Assembly (NCBI GenBank): GCA_945898205.1
Contig: CAMDHO010000018.1
Span: 1-40,367, forward strand
Length of the DNA: 40,367 bases
DNA from: Chlamydia trachomatis
Lineage (GTDB): Bacteria > Chlamydiota > Chlamydiia > Chlamydiales > Rhabdochlamydiaceae
Direction of reading: 5' to 3'
Position numbers and translations under genes: made by a program. The notes under the pieces were generated by a model that did no database searches, had not been told where the DNA came from, and saw only the letters and a program-made list of their open reading frames with translations. This document shows positions 25,327-33,560 of this stretch, in pieces; position 1 is the stretch's first letter, and each line of letters starts with the position of its first letter.

Positions 25327-25630
25327 GATGTCCTCCCGTGATTAGGCGGCAATTTAATGAAAGCATTTTTTTTTGTCTAGTACGATTTGAATTAAATCAG
25401 AAATATTGTTAACTCATAGTATTTTATAAAAAACGAAGAAGCTCACGGAGCTTCTTCGTTCCATAGGGCTTTTAAATCGCCAGAAATTTAAATTAAGTAA
25501 AGCATCAGGGCAGCTAAATTGTTTTTGTATATTTAGTCCAAGCGGTTCTTAATGCTTCCACTCGGTTTTTATTAGCCCCCGGAATGCTGAAATTTAAGTT
25601 TGTAGCGTCTCTATACCCTGAGCGAGAAGC
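25316..25630. repeat. Source copy of the segment duplicated at 3805-4156
   Basis: Contains, on the minus strand, the last codons of the DUF1499 gene, its terminator, the 187-base spacer and the ribosome site plus first codons of the TPR-like gene. Both flanking genes are intact here, so this is the functional copy and 3805-4156 the decayed one. Apart from the terminator the spacer holds nothing else I can name. Confidence 0.88.
25434..25458 (-). terminator. Strong intrinsic terminator of the DUF1499 gene
   Basis: CGAAGAAGCTC and GAGCTTCTTCG form an 11-bp perfect stem with a three-base loop. On the minus strand GTTTTTTATAAAAT follows immediately, a classic U-tract. It separates the DUF1499 gene from the TPR-like gene, so the latter needs its own promoter in the spacer or depends on read-through. 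Confidence 0.88.
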
Positions 25631-26098
25631 CGATCGGATATCTAAAATTTGCCTATCTTTGTCGTAAGAGATTTCAATGTCATCTATATAGGTTCCTCTA
25701 AGAGGTAATGAATGGATAACGACAACGTAAGCATAATGTAAATAGTTCTCCCGCTCTTCTAAAAGCTGTAAATTTGGAGCCTTAAGATATTGTTCATTTA
25801 TATTGTTGAAAATATTTTTTAGTGTATCAATAGGATCCGTAATATGTCTAGGAACAGTTAGCGGCTCAATATTATATAGTTTTCCCCATTTGCTTTTTTC
25901 TTGGCTATTTACACAGTTAGGTGTTCCTGGGCAAGCAGAGAACTTTTCTGGAGAAATCTCAGATTCAGGCTTTTCGCTAAATAGCATAGAAATAAGAGAG
26001 AGCTGGAGTAAAAAAAAGGCAGTAAATTTTGTAATAGTTTTGTTTGATTTTATTGCAAGTAAGTAGGTGTTTTTTTGTTCTATTGTGTTTTCTATCAT
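25514..26098 (-). CDS. DUF1499 family protein with N-terminal hydrophobic segment
   Basis: 194 residues from the ATG at 26096-26098, which has ACGGAAAG upstream; a TTG seven codons earlier is less likely. A hydrophobic helix (FTAFFLLQLSLISMLF) is preceded by a charged stretch, so export or anchoring is likely. The DUF1499 core is clear: CPGTPNCVNSQ, then IEPL, and near the end DIRSASRSGYRDATNLNFSI with N..RVEALR. The function of the family is unknown. A strong terminator follows. Its 3' end has been duplicated to 4043-4156. Confidence 0.88.
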   Translation of the reverse strand: MIENTIEQKNTYLLAIKSNKTITKFTAFFLLQLSLISMLFSEKPESEISPEKFSACPGTPNCVNSQEKSKWGKLYNIEPLTVPRHITDPIDTLKNIFNNINEQYLKAPNLQLLEERENYLHYAYVVVIHSLPLRGTYIDDIEISYDKDRQILDIRSASRSGYRDATNLNFSIPGANKNRVEALRTAWTKYTKTI

Positions 26099-26185
26099 TA
26101 CTTTCCGTTGTATGATCAATTTGTGTTTTATGTAATAACATTTATTTATGATTTAAGGCGAATCTAAATTAATGGTGTTAATGTT

Positions 26186-26257
26186 TTTTTTTAAAAGCTG
26201 TCTGGTAAACCCGTGAAAAATTTTACGTAGAAGTTGCCGATGTCTTGTTTTTGAGGG
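26186..26257. repeat. Decayed fragment copied from the 3' end of the CofE-like gene
   Basis: The order of blocks (GCTGTCTGGTAAACCC, then GTGAAA, then TTTTACGTAGAAGTTGCCGA, then TGTCTTGTTTTTGAGGG) matches 27253-27350 inside the CofE-like gene, with about 30 bases deleted in the middle. It lies just beyond the AraC-type gene in the 26099-26295 spacer. No open frame is retained. Otherwise the spacer holds only AT-rich sequence. Confidence 0.82.
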
Positions 26258-26295
26258 CCCTTTAGACTATAATTTTACTTTCTAGAAAGTTTACA

Positions 26296-27150
26296 CTATC
26301 TCAATGGAATATAGAGTTTTGTGTTAAGTTTTTCAGCCTCTATTTTAACGTATTCCATATTGAAATATTCACAGAAAACGGTTCTTGTTTCATCAAAAGT
26401 TTCATGACTAGCAGGGAGCCATTTTAAAAAAATGCTATTAAATACTTCTTCTAGAGCGTCGTAAGATCCATGATGAGTAAAAATGGCGTATTTGCCCCCT
26501 TTTAATATTTGCTTTCCTATTTCTCCTTTTTCTTTAACTTCATGAGGAGCTAAAATAGCAGCATCGTAGCGCAGGTTCTCTTTGTTTGTTACCTGCGGAT
26601 CATCATGGGAAATTCCAAAACATCGAACTTTGGAAGGGGATAAGTGGTTTTTATGGATGAAGTCTGTCATAGCTTGCCAAGCTGATCCAGCGGATTGGAC
26701 ATAGTTTCCATTTCTCCTAACGAAAAGAAGATTTAATTCAGGCATAGATTTTTCAATTGTATCTGGTTGAATCATAGGTAATTCCTTTATTTTTTGAGTT
26801 GTTATATGGATAGCTGAGTAAAGATTCCGATAGCTCTTCGGCGACGAACCCATAAATTGCTTAAAAGCTTTTGTAAAAGCAGAGGGAGTCTCAAAACTGG
26901 CATCTAAAGCAATTTCAGTAACAGATATGGATGTATAACGTAATTTTCCAGCTGCTATTTGCATTCTTAGTCTTTTCACATATCTATGGACTGTTTCTCG
27001 AGCAATTGCTTGGAAAATGCGATGAAAGTGAAAAGGGGAGTAACAAGCTATTTTAGCGAGTTTACTTAGAGTTAACTCTTCATCGATGTTTTCTTCGATG
27101 AAGATCATAACTTTTAAGATTCTTTTAACGTATTCTTCTGAGGGATCCAT
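26296..27150 (-). CDS. AraC-family regulator with GyrI-like effector domain
   Basis: 284 residues from the ATG at 27148-27150. The N-terminal 105 residues form the double helix-turn-helix of AraC/XylS (LTLSKLAKIACYSPFHFHRI, then VTEIALDASFETPSAFTKAF and the closing GSSPKSYR). Residues about 125-284 are a GyrI-like small-molecule binding domain (LLFVRRNGNYVQSAG ... GISHDDPQV ... KGGKYAIFTHHGSYD). The Rob/BmrR-like layout suggests control by hydrophobic or cationic compounds. AraC regulators are scarce in chlamydiae, so acquisition by transfer is possible. Target unknown; the neighbouring CofE-like gene is one candidate. Confidence 0.92.
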   Translation of the reverse strand: MDPSEEYVKRILKVMIFIEENIDEELTLSKLAKIACYSPFHFHRIFQAIARETVHRYVKRLRMQIAAGKLRYTSISVTEIALDASFETPSAFTKAFKQFMGSSPKSYRNLYSAIHITTQKIKELPMIQPDTIEKSMPELNLLFVRRNGNYVQSAGSAWQAMTDFIHKNHLSPSKVRCFGISHDDPQVTNKENLRYDAAILAPHEVKEKGEIGKQILKGGKYAIFTHHGSYDALEEVFNSIFLKWLPASHETFDETRTVFCEYFNMEYVKIEAEKLNTKLYIPLR

Positions 27151-27239
27151 GTGCAAGACTTCTATTGAGTTAATTTTTTACTTATAAAAGTAGCAGATTA
27201 TGGAAAAGGATGCTTTCCCATTTTTGCGATGTTACGTTT

Positions 27240-27986
27240 TTAAGTTTTTTGAAGATCTGTCTGATAAACCCATGAAACATGTTTAAGGAATGGGGCGTAA
27301 AGGTCTTCTTCCATTTTTACATAGAAGTGATCGATGTCTTGTTTTTGAGGGGGATAGTTTTCAAATTCTACCTTGGGGGCATTTGTTATAAGAGCAATAG
27401 GGGTTTGTTCATTGCCCTCTCCCATGCAAAGAACAGAGGAAGCTGATAAGGCATCTACTATATTGGTTTGAGTAGCTTCTAAGGGGATTTGAAAGCAGTC
27501 AGGTTTTCCAATATAGTTATAAAGAGGTTTGAACCCACACCACCCAAGACTAGTTCCTATAACACCTCTTCTTAAGGGAGTTGTATGGCTATCTGTAATG
27601 AGAACTCCTATTTCTTGTCTTTGATCTCGTAATCGAAGATAATTCCAAATCTCTTCTGCTGATTTTTGCGCATTTTTAGGATGCAAGATATATATGTTTT
27701 CTCCGTTAGATTCATCAATACCGGCAGCCGGAATTAAAAGATGATTTTTTAATGTGAGAGTAGAAATAGTTGAACCGTCTAGATAGGCATCAGCAGATTT
27801 TTTTATGAGGTCTAATTTAGAAGATACCTGGTCTTTTGAAACGACACTTCCTTCTAGTATACTGATGATTTTAGAGGTGATGACTAAAATCTCTTTTTCT
27901 TGAAGAGGTAAGACATAGGTGTCTAGAATTTTATATATGGAATCTTGAGCTGTAATGAGATGAGTTTTATAAGTTTTTATGTGCAT
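27240..27986 (-). CDS. CofE-like gamma-glutamyl ligase (COG1478)
   Basis: 248 residues. Related to the F420-0:gamma-glutamyl ligase CofE. Visible blocks: EKEILVITSKIISILEGSVV, LIPAAGIDESNGENIYILHP, LITDSHTTPLRRGVIGTSLG (the GTP- and metal-binding region), and the DALSASSVLCMGEGNEQTP segment. Chlamydiae do not make F420; their COG1478 protein has been proposed to add glutamates to folate in place of FolC, which I recall from published work on the chlamydial folate pathway but cannot verify here. Its 3' end has been partially copied to 26186-26257. The HAD gene upstream ends 35 bases before it. Confidence 0.88.
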   Translation of the reverse strand: MHIKTYKTHLITAQDSIYKILDTYVLPLQEKEILVITSKIISILEGSVVSKDQVSSKLDLIKKSADAYLDGSTISTLTLKNHLLIPAAGIDESNGENIYILHPKNAQKSAEEIWNYLRLRDQRQEIGVLITDSHTTPLRRGVIGTSLGWCGFKPLYNYIGKPDCFQIPLEATQTNIVDALSASSVLCMGEGNEQTPIALITNAPKVEFENYPPQKQDIDHFYVKMEEDLYAPFLKHVSWVYQTDLQKT

Positions 27987-28020
27987 TTTTCAAATAAGTT
28001 ATTTTTAGAGTTGTTCTGCG

Positions 28021-28686
28021 TCATTTTAGAGAGCCCCGTGTGCTTAGCTCGTTTCTTAGTTGTGACTCGGATTCAAATAAAATGGCATCAAGTCCGATTG
28101 TTTTTGCCGCTTCAATATTTTCGGGTCTATCGTCAATAAAAACGATCTCGTTAGCTGGCAAATTTAATGTGTTGAGAAGCAGTTTATAGGCTTTTATATC
28201 AGGTTTTTCGACTCCGATTTCACAGGAGAGGAGACAAGGATCAAAGGGGTCGTAGAGATCGCATTCTCGAACGATGTTCGATAATCGCTCATCAATATTG
28301 GAAAGGAGGCCAACTGTGATTTGTTGTTCTTTTAATTTAGCGACCAGGGAATACATCGCTGAGTTGACCCCAATAGCTTCTTTCATCACTGATTTAAAAG
28401 AGGTTGTCCAGTTGTCTGGAAGTTTGATGGCTTTATTCTTTGCATAAAAAATCCAAAATTCTTGGTCTGTTTTACCTTGTTTTACGGCAAGTCGTTTTTC
28501 TTGGTTAGCTTTCTCAAATTCTTCTACAGAGAAATGGAATGATTGACGGATAAAGGTAATGACAGATTCTCGATTTTGATTTTTTGTCAAAACTCCTCCG
28601 AAGTCAAACACTATGGCTTTAGGAGTTGCGGTAAGAGAAATAGCCGTGAGGGTTATTGCGATCAGGGGAAATAGTATTTTTTTCAT
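28021..28686 (-). CDS. HAD subfamily IA hydrolase with signal peptide
   Basis: 221 residues. HAD motifs: VFDFGGVL (nucleophile Asp28), LLSNIDE (motif II), GVEKPD (Lys), and FIDDRPENIEAA (motif IV), as in YihX-like phosphatases acting on small sugar or nucleotide phosphates. Ahead of motif I lies MKKILFPLIAITLTAISLTA, a typical signal peptide with cleavage expected at about residue 22-24, right before the first strand. Most HAD-IA enzymes are cytoplasmic, so this one may work in the periplasm or be secreted. Followed on the same strand by the CofE-like gene. Confidence 0.88.
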   Translation of the reverse strand: MKKILFPLIAITLTAISLTATPKAIVFDFGGVLTKNQNRESVITFIRQSFHFSVEEFEKANQEKRLAVKQGKTDQEFWIFYAKNKAIKLPDNWTTSFKSVMKEAIGVNSAMYSLVAKLKEQQITVGLLSNIDERLSNIVRECDLYDPFDPCLLSCEIGVEKPDIKAYKLLLNTLNLPANEIVFIDDRPENIEAAKTIGLDAILFESESQLRNELSTRGSLK

Positions 28687-28694
28687 CCATTTGA

Positions 28695-28736
28695 CGGCGT
28701 GGATACCTCGTCCTTTAGGTCGAGGAGGAAACGCCG
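28695..28736. repeat. Two-level hairpin resembling an IS200/IS605 right end
   Basis: Outer stem CGGCGT (28695-28700) with ACGCCG (28731-28736); inner stem CCTCG (28706-28710) with CGAGG (28721-28725), then CCT/AGG after a T-T mismatch. GC-rich against an AT-rich background. The CCTCGnCCTTTAGG layout recalls the imperfect hairpins at IS200/IS605 ends, but no transposase is near, so at most it is a solitary end or relic. It also covers the last codons of the gene at 28715 and could simply be a terminator. Confidence 0.45.
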
Positions 28737-29044
28737 CTCCCTTTTTTGTTAATTTGTTTGGTTTTACTCAATTCGATCCCATTTTCTAAAAGTGGCATAC
28801 AGTCCTTTAGAAAGAGTTCTTGAGATGCAGCTTCCGGATGCTTGCGTAAAAAATGTAATTCGACAGAAGCTAACTCTTCGCTTGCAAGATCGGAAATACT
28901 GTTCTTAAAACTGGCGAGAATGGGTGATAAAATATCAGATCTTGTCCATTCTAGGATAAGAGAATTGCCTAGGTCATCTTTTGTTGTAATTTCTCCCTCG
29001 TCGGGAGTCGTTTTTTTTATGAAAGCTAACCATTCAGTATCCAT
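28715..29044 (-). CDS. Small acidic protein, unknown
   Basis: 109 residues from the ATG at 29042-29044, which has AAAGGAA upstream; a longer reading to 29083 lacks a ribosome site. Helical and charged (WLAFIKKTTPDEGEITT, SISDLASEELASVELHFLRK), no signal peptide, no motif I know. The final residues (KKGSGVSSST) are encoded by the GC-rich hairpin at 28695-28736, so the native C-terminus may have been altered by insertion of that element. Upstream of the exported HAD gene on the same strand. Confidence 0.6.
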   Translation of the reverse strand: MDTEWLAFIKKTTPDEGEITTKDDLGNSLILEWTRSDILSPILASFKNSISDLASEELASVELHFLRKHPEAASQELFLKDCMPLLENGIELSKTKQINKKGSGVSSST

Positions 29045-29212
29045 TAAAAATTCCTTTTGGAACGTAAATCTTAAGAGATCCACATCTTCTTTATTGGCTA
29101 CAATTTTACACTTTTTAGGATTTATAAATAGCTAATTGGAAATCGTTTTGTTTGCTTCCTCAGAAAATGAAAAAACATGTATAAATATTTTTTTGACATT
29201 TTGGAGGTTATT

Positions 29213-29842
29213 TTGGATTTTCAAGAATTCATAAGGATATATATCGGGATTTTTATGATATGTAGTCCATTTACAGCTATTTCTGCGTTTTTAAGTTTGA
29301 CTAATGGGAGAACTTCGAAGCAGAAAAAAAGGGTTGGATTGATTGCTGCTTTAACAGTAGCTAGTGTTTTAATTTCCATTGCTTGGCTTGGAGATTCACT
29401 ACTTAACTTTTTTGGAGTGCGATTAGCTACTTTTCAAGTCGCAGGTGGTGTTATTCTTTTTTTATTAGCGCTTACGATGTTGCATGGGGGGGGGATGGAT
29501 ACTGCAAAAAGCAGTCTAAAAGAACGAGAAGAGCACAAAACGGATCCAGTAGAAATTGTGCCGCTAGCAATTCCATTGATAGCAGGGCCTGGGGCTATCA
29601 GTAGTGTGATTATAGTTGTAGAAAATCATCCTGGAGTGATGAATTCTATCGCTATTTCTCTAAATCTTTTACTTGTTTCAATATCTCTATTTTTTTGTTT
29701 GTTTTTTGCCTCCGCTTTAGAGAAGAAATTAGGGAAGACAGGAATCAAGCTACTTAATAATTTGGGAGGTTTAATTATCGCTCTCATTGCAGTTGATGTG
29801 TTTTCTCGAGGGATATTAGAACTTTTCCCGGGGCTTCGTTAA
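29213..29842 (+). CDS. MarC family integral membrane protein
   Basis: 209 residues from TTG 29213, chosen because GGAGG sits five bases upstream; an in-frame ATG at 29177 has no ribosome site. Six hydrophobic segments with family motifs: CSPFTAISAFLSLTNGRTSK (usual NPxGxxPxFLxLT, here SPFTAIS), FFGVRLATFQVAGGVILFLL, and the mid-protein IPLIAGPGAISSVII. Length is normal. The role of MarC is unclear; the original link to multiple antibiotic resistance was not confirmed. Convergent with the DRTGG gene, one base apart. Confidence 0.9.
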   Translation: MDFQEFIRIYIGIFMICSPFTAISAFLSLTNGRTSKQKKRVGLIAALTVASVLISIAWLGDSLLNFFGVRLATFQVAGGVILFLLALTMLHGGGMDTAKSSLKEREEHKTDPVEIVPLAIPLIAGPGAISSVIIVVENHPGVMNSIAISLNLLLVSISLFFCLFFASALEKKLGKTGIKLLNNLGGLIIALIAVDVFSRGILELFPGLR

Positions 29843-29843
29843 C

Positions 29844-30950
29844 TTAAGCTAAAATTTTTAAAAGAAGATCGAAATTTATATTTTCTTCAACAACCTTAAT
29901 AGCTTCTTGAATTTTTTCATGGTCTTCTTTTTGAATTTTTGCGGTAAAAGAATTAACCTTTTCAAGGACTTCATCACTATGAAGTGGAGTATGAAAAGCG
30001 GGGATATGGGCCTTTTTAAGTTCTTCTATGATAAAATTTCTAGGTGGTAGATGACCGGTTAAAATCAGACCTACTGGTAAATGGTACTCATTTTTAAGTA
30101 AGTGAAGTTCCCAATATTTAGCTAAGATAGCCAGAATGATGTCTTCTCTATGAGCTGGGGTAATGACAAGTTGATTGGGTTCTATCGTTTCTCGAAAGAA
30201 TGGGGCTGAAGCGGCCGCGAGTCTAATCTGTTTAAAATGTTTAAATTTAGAATCTTCACCAGATAGGAAAGAACCTTTAAAAAGGTTCTTTAAATCATAG
30301 AGTGATGGGATTTCTAAGATGGAATCCGTAGGAATGCAACCTAAAAGAGGGATATTCCATGTGTTAAGAGCTTTTTGCATGTAAGAGGCAATCATTTCTT
30401 TTTTATCTGGTTTGACTCGATTTAAGACAACTCCAAGAATGGGCACTCCATATAAATCGCATAGCGTTTTATTCAGCATGAGTTCGTCAAAAGAAGAACC
30501 TAATCCACCAGATGCGATTAAAAGTACAGGGAGCTTTAGCTGTTTAGCTACCTGCGCGTTATTAAGGTTGATGATAGAGCCCACTCCCATATGACCGGTT
30601 CCTTCTACTAAAAGAGTAAGTCCTGTTTTTTGAAGTTCTTGATAAGATGATGTGATTTTTTTGGCTAGAGTTTCTGTTTGAATTTTTTGATCAAGATAGT
30701 CTTTAGTAAATCCAGGTGCAATGAGTACGGGGCTCATAGATTCGACATTTCCTTCTAATCCAAAGTGTTCTTTGATCAAACAGACATCTTTATCTAACAA
30801 AAGACCAGACTCTGTTTTTTCAAGTTCTTGACCAATAGGTTTCATATAAGAGCATTTTATCCCTCTTTTTTGTAAGCCTGAAAGAAGTCCAAGAGAAAGA
30901 GTTGTTTTTCCTACGTGTTGTTTAGTGGATGCAATAAAAAAGCTTTTCAA
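29844..30950 (-). CDS. BioD-like / DRTGG domain protein (Pta N-terminal type)
   Basis: 368 residues. The N-terminal ~210 residues form a dethiobiotin synthetase-like P-loop domain (SFFIASTKQHVGKTTLSLGL, later VLLIASGGLGSS and GVVLNRVKP). A DRTGG-type domain follows at about 210-330. This matches COG0857, the regulatory front part of long phosphotransacetylases, here as a separate protein without the transacetylase domain. In some bacteria it is thought to sense nucleotides. It has its own spacer (30951-31062) shared with a divergent MFS gene; the spacer holds TTAATGCATTAA (31011-31022), a perfect palindrome. Confidence 0.85.
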   Translation of the reverse strand: MKSFFIASTKQHVGKTTLSLGLLSGLQKRGIKCSYMKPIGQELEKTESGLLLDKDVCLIKEHFGLEGNVESMSPVLIAPGFTKDYLDQKIQTETLAKKITSSYQELQKTGLTLLVEGTGHMGVGSIINLNNAQVAKQLKLPVLLIASGGLGSSFDELMLNKTLCDLYGVPILGVVLNRVKPDKKEMIASYMQKALNTWNIPLLGCIPTDSILEIPSLYDLKNLFKGSFLSGEDSKFKHFKQIRLAAASAPFFRETIEPNQLVITPAHREDIILAILAKYWELHLLKNEYHLPVGLILTGHLPPRNFIIEELKKAHIPAFHTPLHSDEVLEKVNSFTAKIQKEDHEKIQEAIKVVEENINFDLLLKILA

Positions 30951-31062
30951 TGAAGCCTCCCTTTTTTTCTTCTTATAAGAAATAACATTGATATTTTCGA
31001 GTAAAAGTTTTTAATGCATTAAAAAAATATAAAAATTAACATAATTTCCTTATGAGGTTTTT

Positions 31063-32274
31063 ATGAAAAATAAAGTTTCTCTTTGGCTTGTTTTATTTGT
31101 AGTGTTTTTAGATTGGATGGGAATAGGGCTTGTCTATCCTATTTTTTCTTCCATGCTTTTTCATCCTGATTATTCAATATTGGATCCTGCTGTTTCGGAA
31201 ACTGTTAGAGGGTGGTATTTAGGGATTCTTTTGGCGGTTATGTCGATATCTCAGTTTTTTAGTTCTCCGATTATAGGTTCTTTTTCTGATCAAAAAGGAA
31301 GACGTCCTCTATTCTTAATCACTATTCTTTTAGGTATTTTTGGATACGCATTTTCTGTCGCAGCCGTTTTAATGAAAAACATTTTTGCTTTGATTATTTC
31401 TCGAATTTTTATAGGCATTGCCGCAGGAAATGCCGCTGTTGTGAGCGCGTCTATTGTTGATTTAAGTAGAGAAGGGGATAAGGCTAAAAATTTTGGTCTT
31501 TATAGCATGGCTAGTGGAGTTGGATTCACTGTAGGGCCTTTTTTAGGCGGATTGTTTTCTAAGTCACATTTTGCAGTTCCTTTTTTCTTGTCAGGGATGG
31601 CTACTCTTTTAAGCTTAGCTTTGATCTTTTTTTTCTTTAAAGAAACGCATAAAACAAGAGAGAAAAGTAAAATTCGATGGAATGAAGGGATTTGCAATTT
31701 AAAAAAAGCTTTTAAGATCAAAGAATTAAAGGTTCTCTTTCTTACAATTTTGCTTTTTTGCTTCGGATGGTCTTTTTTTTATGAATTTATTCCGGTAACT
31801 TGGATTGCAGATTTTAGGTTTGATAGTGGAAAGATTGGCTTTTTTTATGCCTATGGAGCAGGGGTATATGCCTTAAGTTCAGGCGTTTTAATTAGACCAA
31901 TTATTGCACGATATAAACATAATGCAGTTCTTTTTTATTCTTTGATGTCTCTAGGTGTAATTACTCTTCTTTTAATAACACTGCCCGGATCTTTTTGGAT
32001 ATGGGTATATCTGCCGATTGTAAACTTTTTAGTCGCTTTGGTGTTCCCAACTTCAATGGCTCTAGTTTCTGATAAAGCAAATAAAGATGCTCAAGGAGAG
32101 ATCTTAGGTGTTTTACAATCGGTTCAATCTGCTGCTTTTGCAATCAGTCCACTAGCTGCTGGTTGGTTAGTTGGAAATGGGTCTTATATGCCTATGTTGG
32201 TAGGCGGCTTATCTATGTTTGTAGCGGCTATCATTTTAGGTAGTTTACTTAAAAAAGAGATTTTTTCTAGGTGA
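31063..32274 (+). CDS. MFS transporter (DHA1/TCR-like)
   Basis: 403 residues, 12 expected membrane segments. Motif A is GSFSDQKGRRPLFLITILLG, and the motif C region is GLYSMASGVGFTVGPFLGG, which marks antiporters of the drug:H+ type, tetracycline-carrier branch. MGIGLVYPIFSSMLF at the first helix is also typical. The start has ATGAGG upstream. Its stop overlaps the convergent antiporter gene by eight bases. The substrate may be a host or bacterial metabolite; resistance is not implied. Confidence 0.9.
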   Translation: MKNKVSLWLVLFVVFLDWMGIGLVYPIFSSMLFHPDYSILDPAVSETVRGWYLGILLAVMSISQFFSSPIIGSFSDQKGRRPLFLITILLGIFGYAFSVAAVLMKNIFALIISRIFIGIAAGNAAVVSASIVDLSREGDKAKNFGLYSMASGVGFTVGPFLGGLFSKSHFAVPFFLSGMATLLSLALIFFFFKETHKTREKSKIRWNEGICNLKKAFKIKELKVLFLTILLFCFGWSFFYEFIPVTWIADFRFDSGKIGFFYAYGAGVYALSSGVLIRPIIARYKHNAVLFYSLMSLGVITLLLITLPGSFWIWVYLPIVNFLVALVFPTSMALVSDKANKDAQGEILGVLQSVQSAAFAISPLAAGWLVGNGSYMPMLVGGLSMFVAAIILGSLLKKEIFSR

Positions 32275-33553
32275 GTTGAGCCTTTTTTCTTTGTTGCCAC
32301 AAATAAATAGGAAGACCGCTTAAAACAAAAAAAGAGCAAAACATCAGGTTTTTAAAGGAGGTAAAGGCCAATACCCAAAGGCAAAAGCCACAAGCTAACA
32401 GTGTAATAACATAATATAGCTTGGGGCGTTGAGGGGTCATTTGACGTGTTATGAGTAACTTTAGGAACGCAATAGAGCAAGATAGATAAATCAGTAAAAA
32501 GATAGAGACAGAAAGGTCTATGATGTTATTTAGCTGATGAAGAATATTTGGAGTTAAGGTTAGAAATAGTAGGATTTGCGTACAGATAAGAGCTATTAAT
32601 AAGCTGATATAAGGGGTTCCAGCTTGATTTGTTTTAGAGAAAAACGCAGGAAAAAGGCCTTCTTTAGAAGCTTCTGAAGCAATTTGTCCACTAGTTAGAA
32701 CCCAAGCATTTAGAGTTCCGATGCAAGAGATAAAGGCAATAATAGCAATTACATGATTCCACCCAGCTCCGAATAAGATCTTAGCTGCGTCTACGTAAGG
32801 AGCTTGACTTGATATTAAAACTTCGGGAGCCACAACACCCATTACAGCAAAGCTGTTAAGAAAATAAATGCAAGCAACGATAACCGTTCCTAAAAGCACT
32901 GCTTTTGGAATGGTTTTCGTTGGATTTTCAATGATTCCGGCGGCTGTTGTAGCAGACTCGATTCCAATAAATCCCCAGAAAGTTAACAAAGAAGTTGTGT
33001 TAAGTGATGTTAATATGGAGGGTCCTGAAACCATCTCAAAATGAGAGGCCTTTAAAAAGAAAAATCCAATAATAGGAATAAGAATAAGAGGAGCACATTT
33101 TAAAAAGGTTAGAAAAACTTCACAAGAGCCCGCTAAAGAAGCGCTTCTAATATTAACAGCTGTGATGACGGTTACAATAGTTAGCTCTAAAGTTAAAGTG
33201 AGGAGGGGCCCAGAGATTCCAATAAGAGGAGATAGATATCCAATAGCCGCTACAATAACGGCGATACTGCTAGCCCAAGATATAATCCAGTAGGTCCATG
33301 CGGCAAAAAAGGCTGGCTTACGACCGAAAGCTTTTTCGATGTAAACATGAGGGCCTCCGCCTTTGGAGGTGTGCATACTCAGTTGAGAAAAAACAAGGGC
33401 AAGTAAAAGAGCCCCAGTTCCAGAGATCAACCATCCGAATAGACTGATAGGGCCAAAAGGAGCTAAACTGGTAGGTAGCAAAAAAATGCCAGAACCAATT
33501 TGACTTCCTATTACAAGTGCGACAACAGATCTAAAATTTAATTTTTTACTCAT
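32267..33553 (-). CDS. APC-family antiporter, AdiC/AaxC type
   Basis: 428 residues, 12 hydrophobic segments. GSQIGSGIFLLPTSLAPFGP in helix 1 and LTFWGFIGIESATTAAGIIENP in helix 6 are the substrate-site signatures of arginine:agmatine and related basic amino acid antiporters. In Chlamydia the equivalent AaxC works with the decarboxylase AaxB to exchange arginine for agmatine. No decarboxylase gene lies beside it here, so the substrate may differ or the partner is elsewhere. The Nudix gene is seven bases upstream on the same strand and likely shares its transcript. Confidence 0.88.
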   Translation of the reverse strand: MSKKLNFRSVVALVIGSQIGSGIFLLPTSLAPFGPISLFGWLISGTGALLLALVFSQLSMHTSKGGGPHVYIEKAFGRKPAFFAAWTYWIISWASSIAVIVAAIGYLSPLIGISGPLLTLTLELTIVTVITAVNIRSASLAGSCEVFLTFLKCAPLILIPIIGFFFLKASHFEMVSGPSILTSLNTTSLLTFWGFIGIESATTAAGIIENPTKTIPKAVLLGTVIVACIYFLNSFAVMGVVAPEVLISSQAPYVDAAKILFGAGWNHVIAIIAFISCIGTLNAWVLTSGQIASEASKEGLFPAFFSKTNQAGTPYISLLIALICTQILLFLTLTPNILHQLNNIIDLSVSIFLLIYLSCSIAFLKLLITRQMTPQRPKLYYVITLLACGFCLWVLAFTSFKNLMFCSFFVLSGLPIYLWQQRKKAQLT

Positions 33554-33560
33554 AACCTAC

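Noticed and set aside
31011..31022. TTAATGCATTAA palindrome between the DRTGG gene and the MFS gene
   Set aside because: Perfect but made of common AT-rich words; no convincing promoter around it, so not listed as an operator.
18320..32274. Two MFS carriers considered as drug-resistance genes
   Set aside because: Only general MFS motifs are visible; nothing in sequence or context supports resistance rather than metabolite transport.
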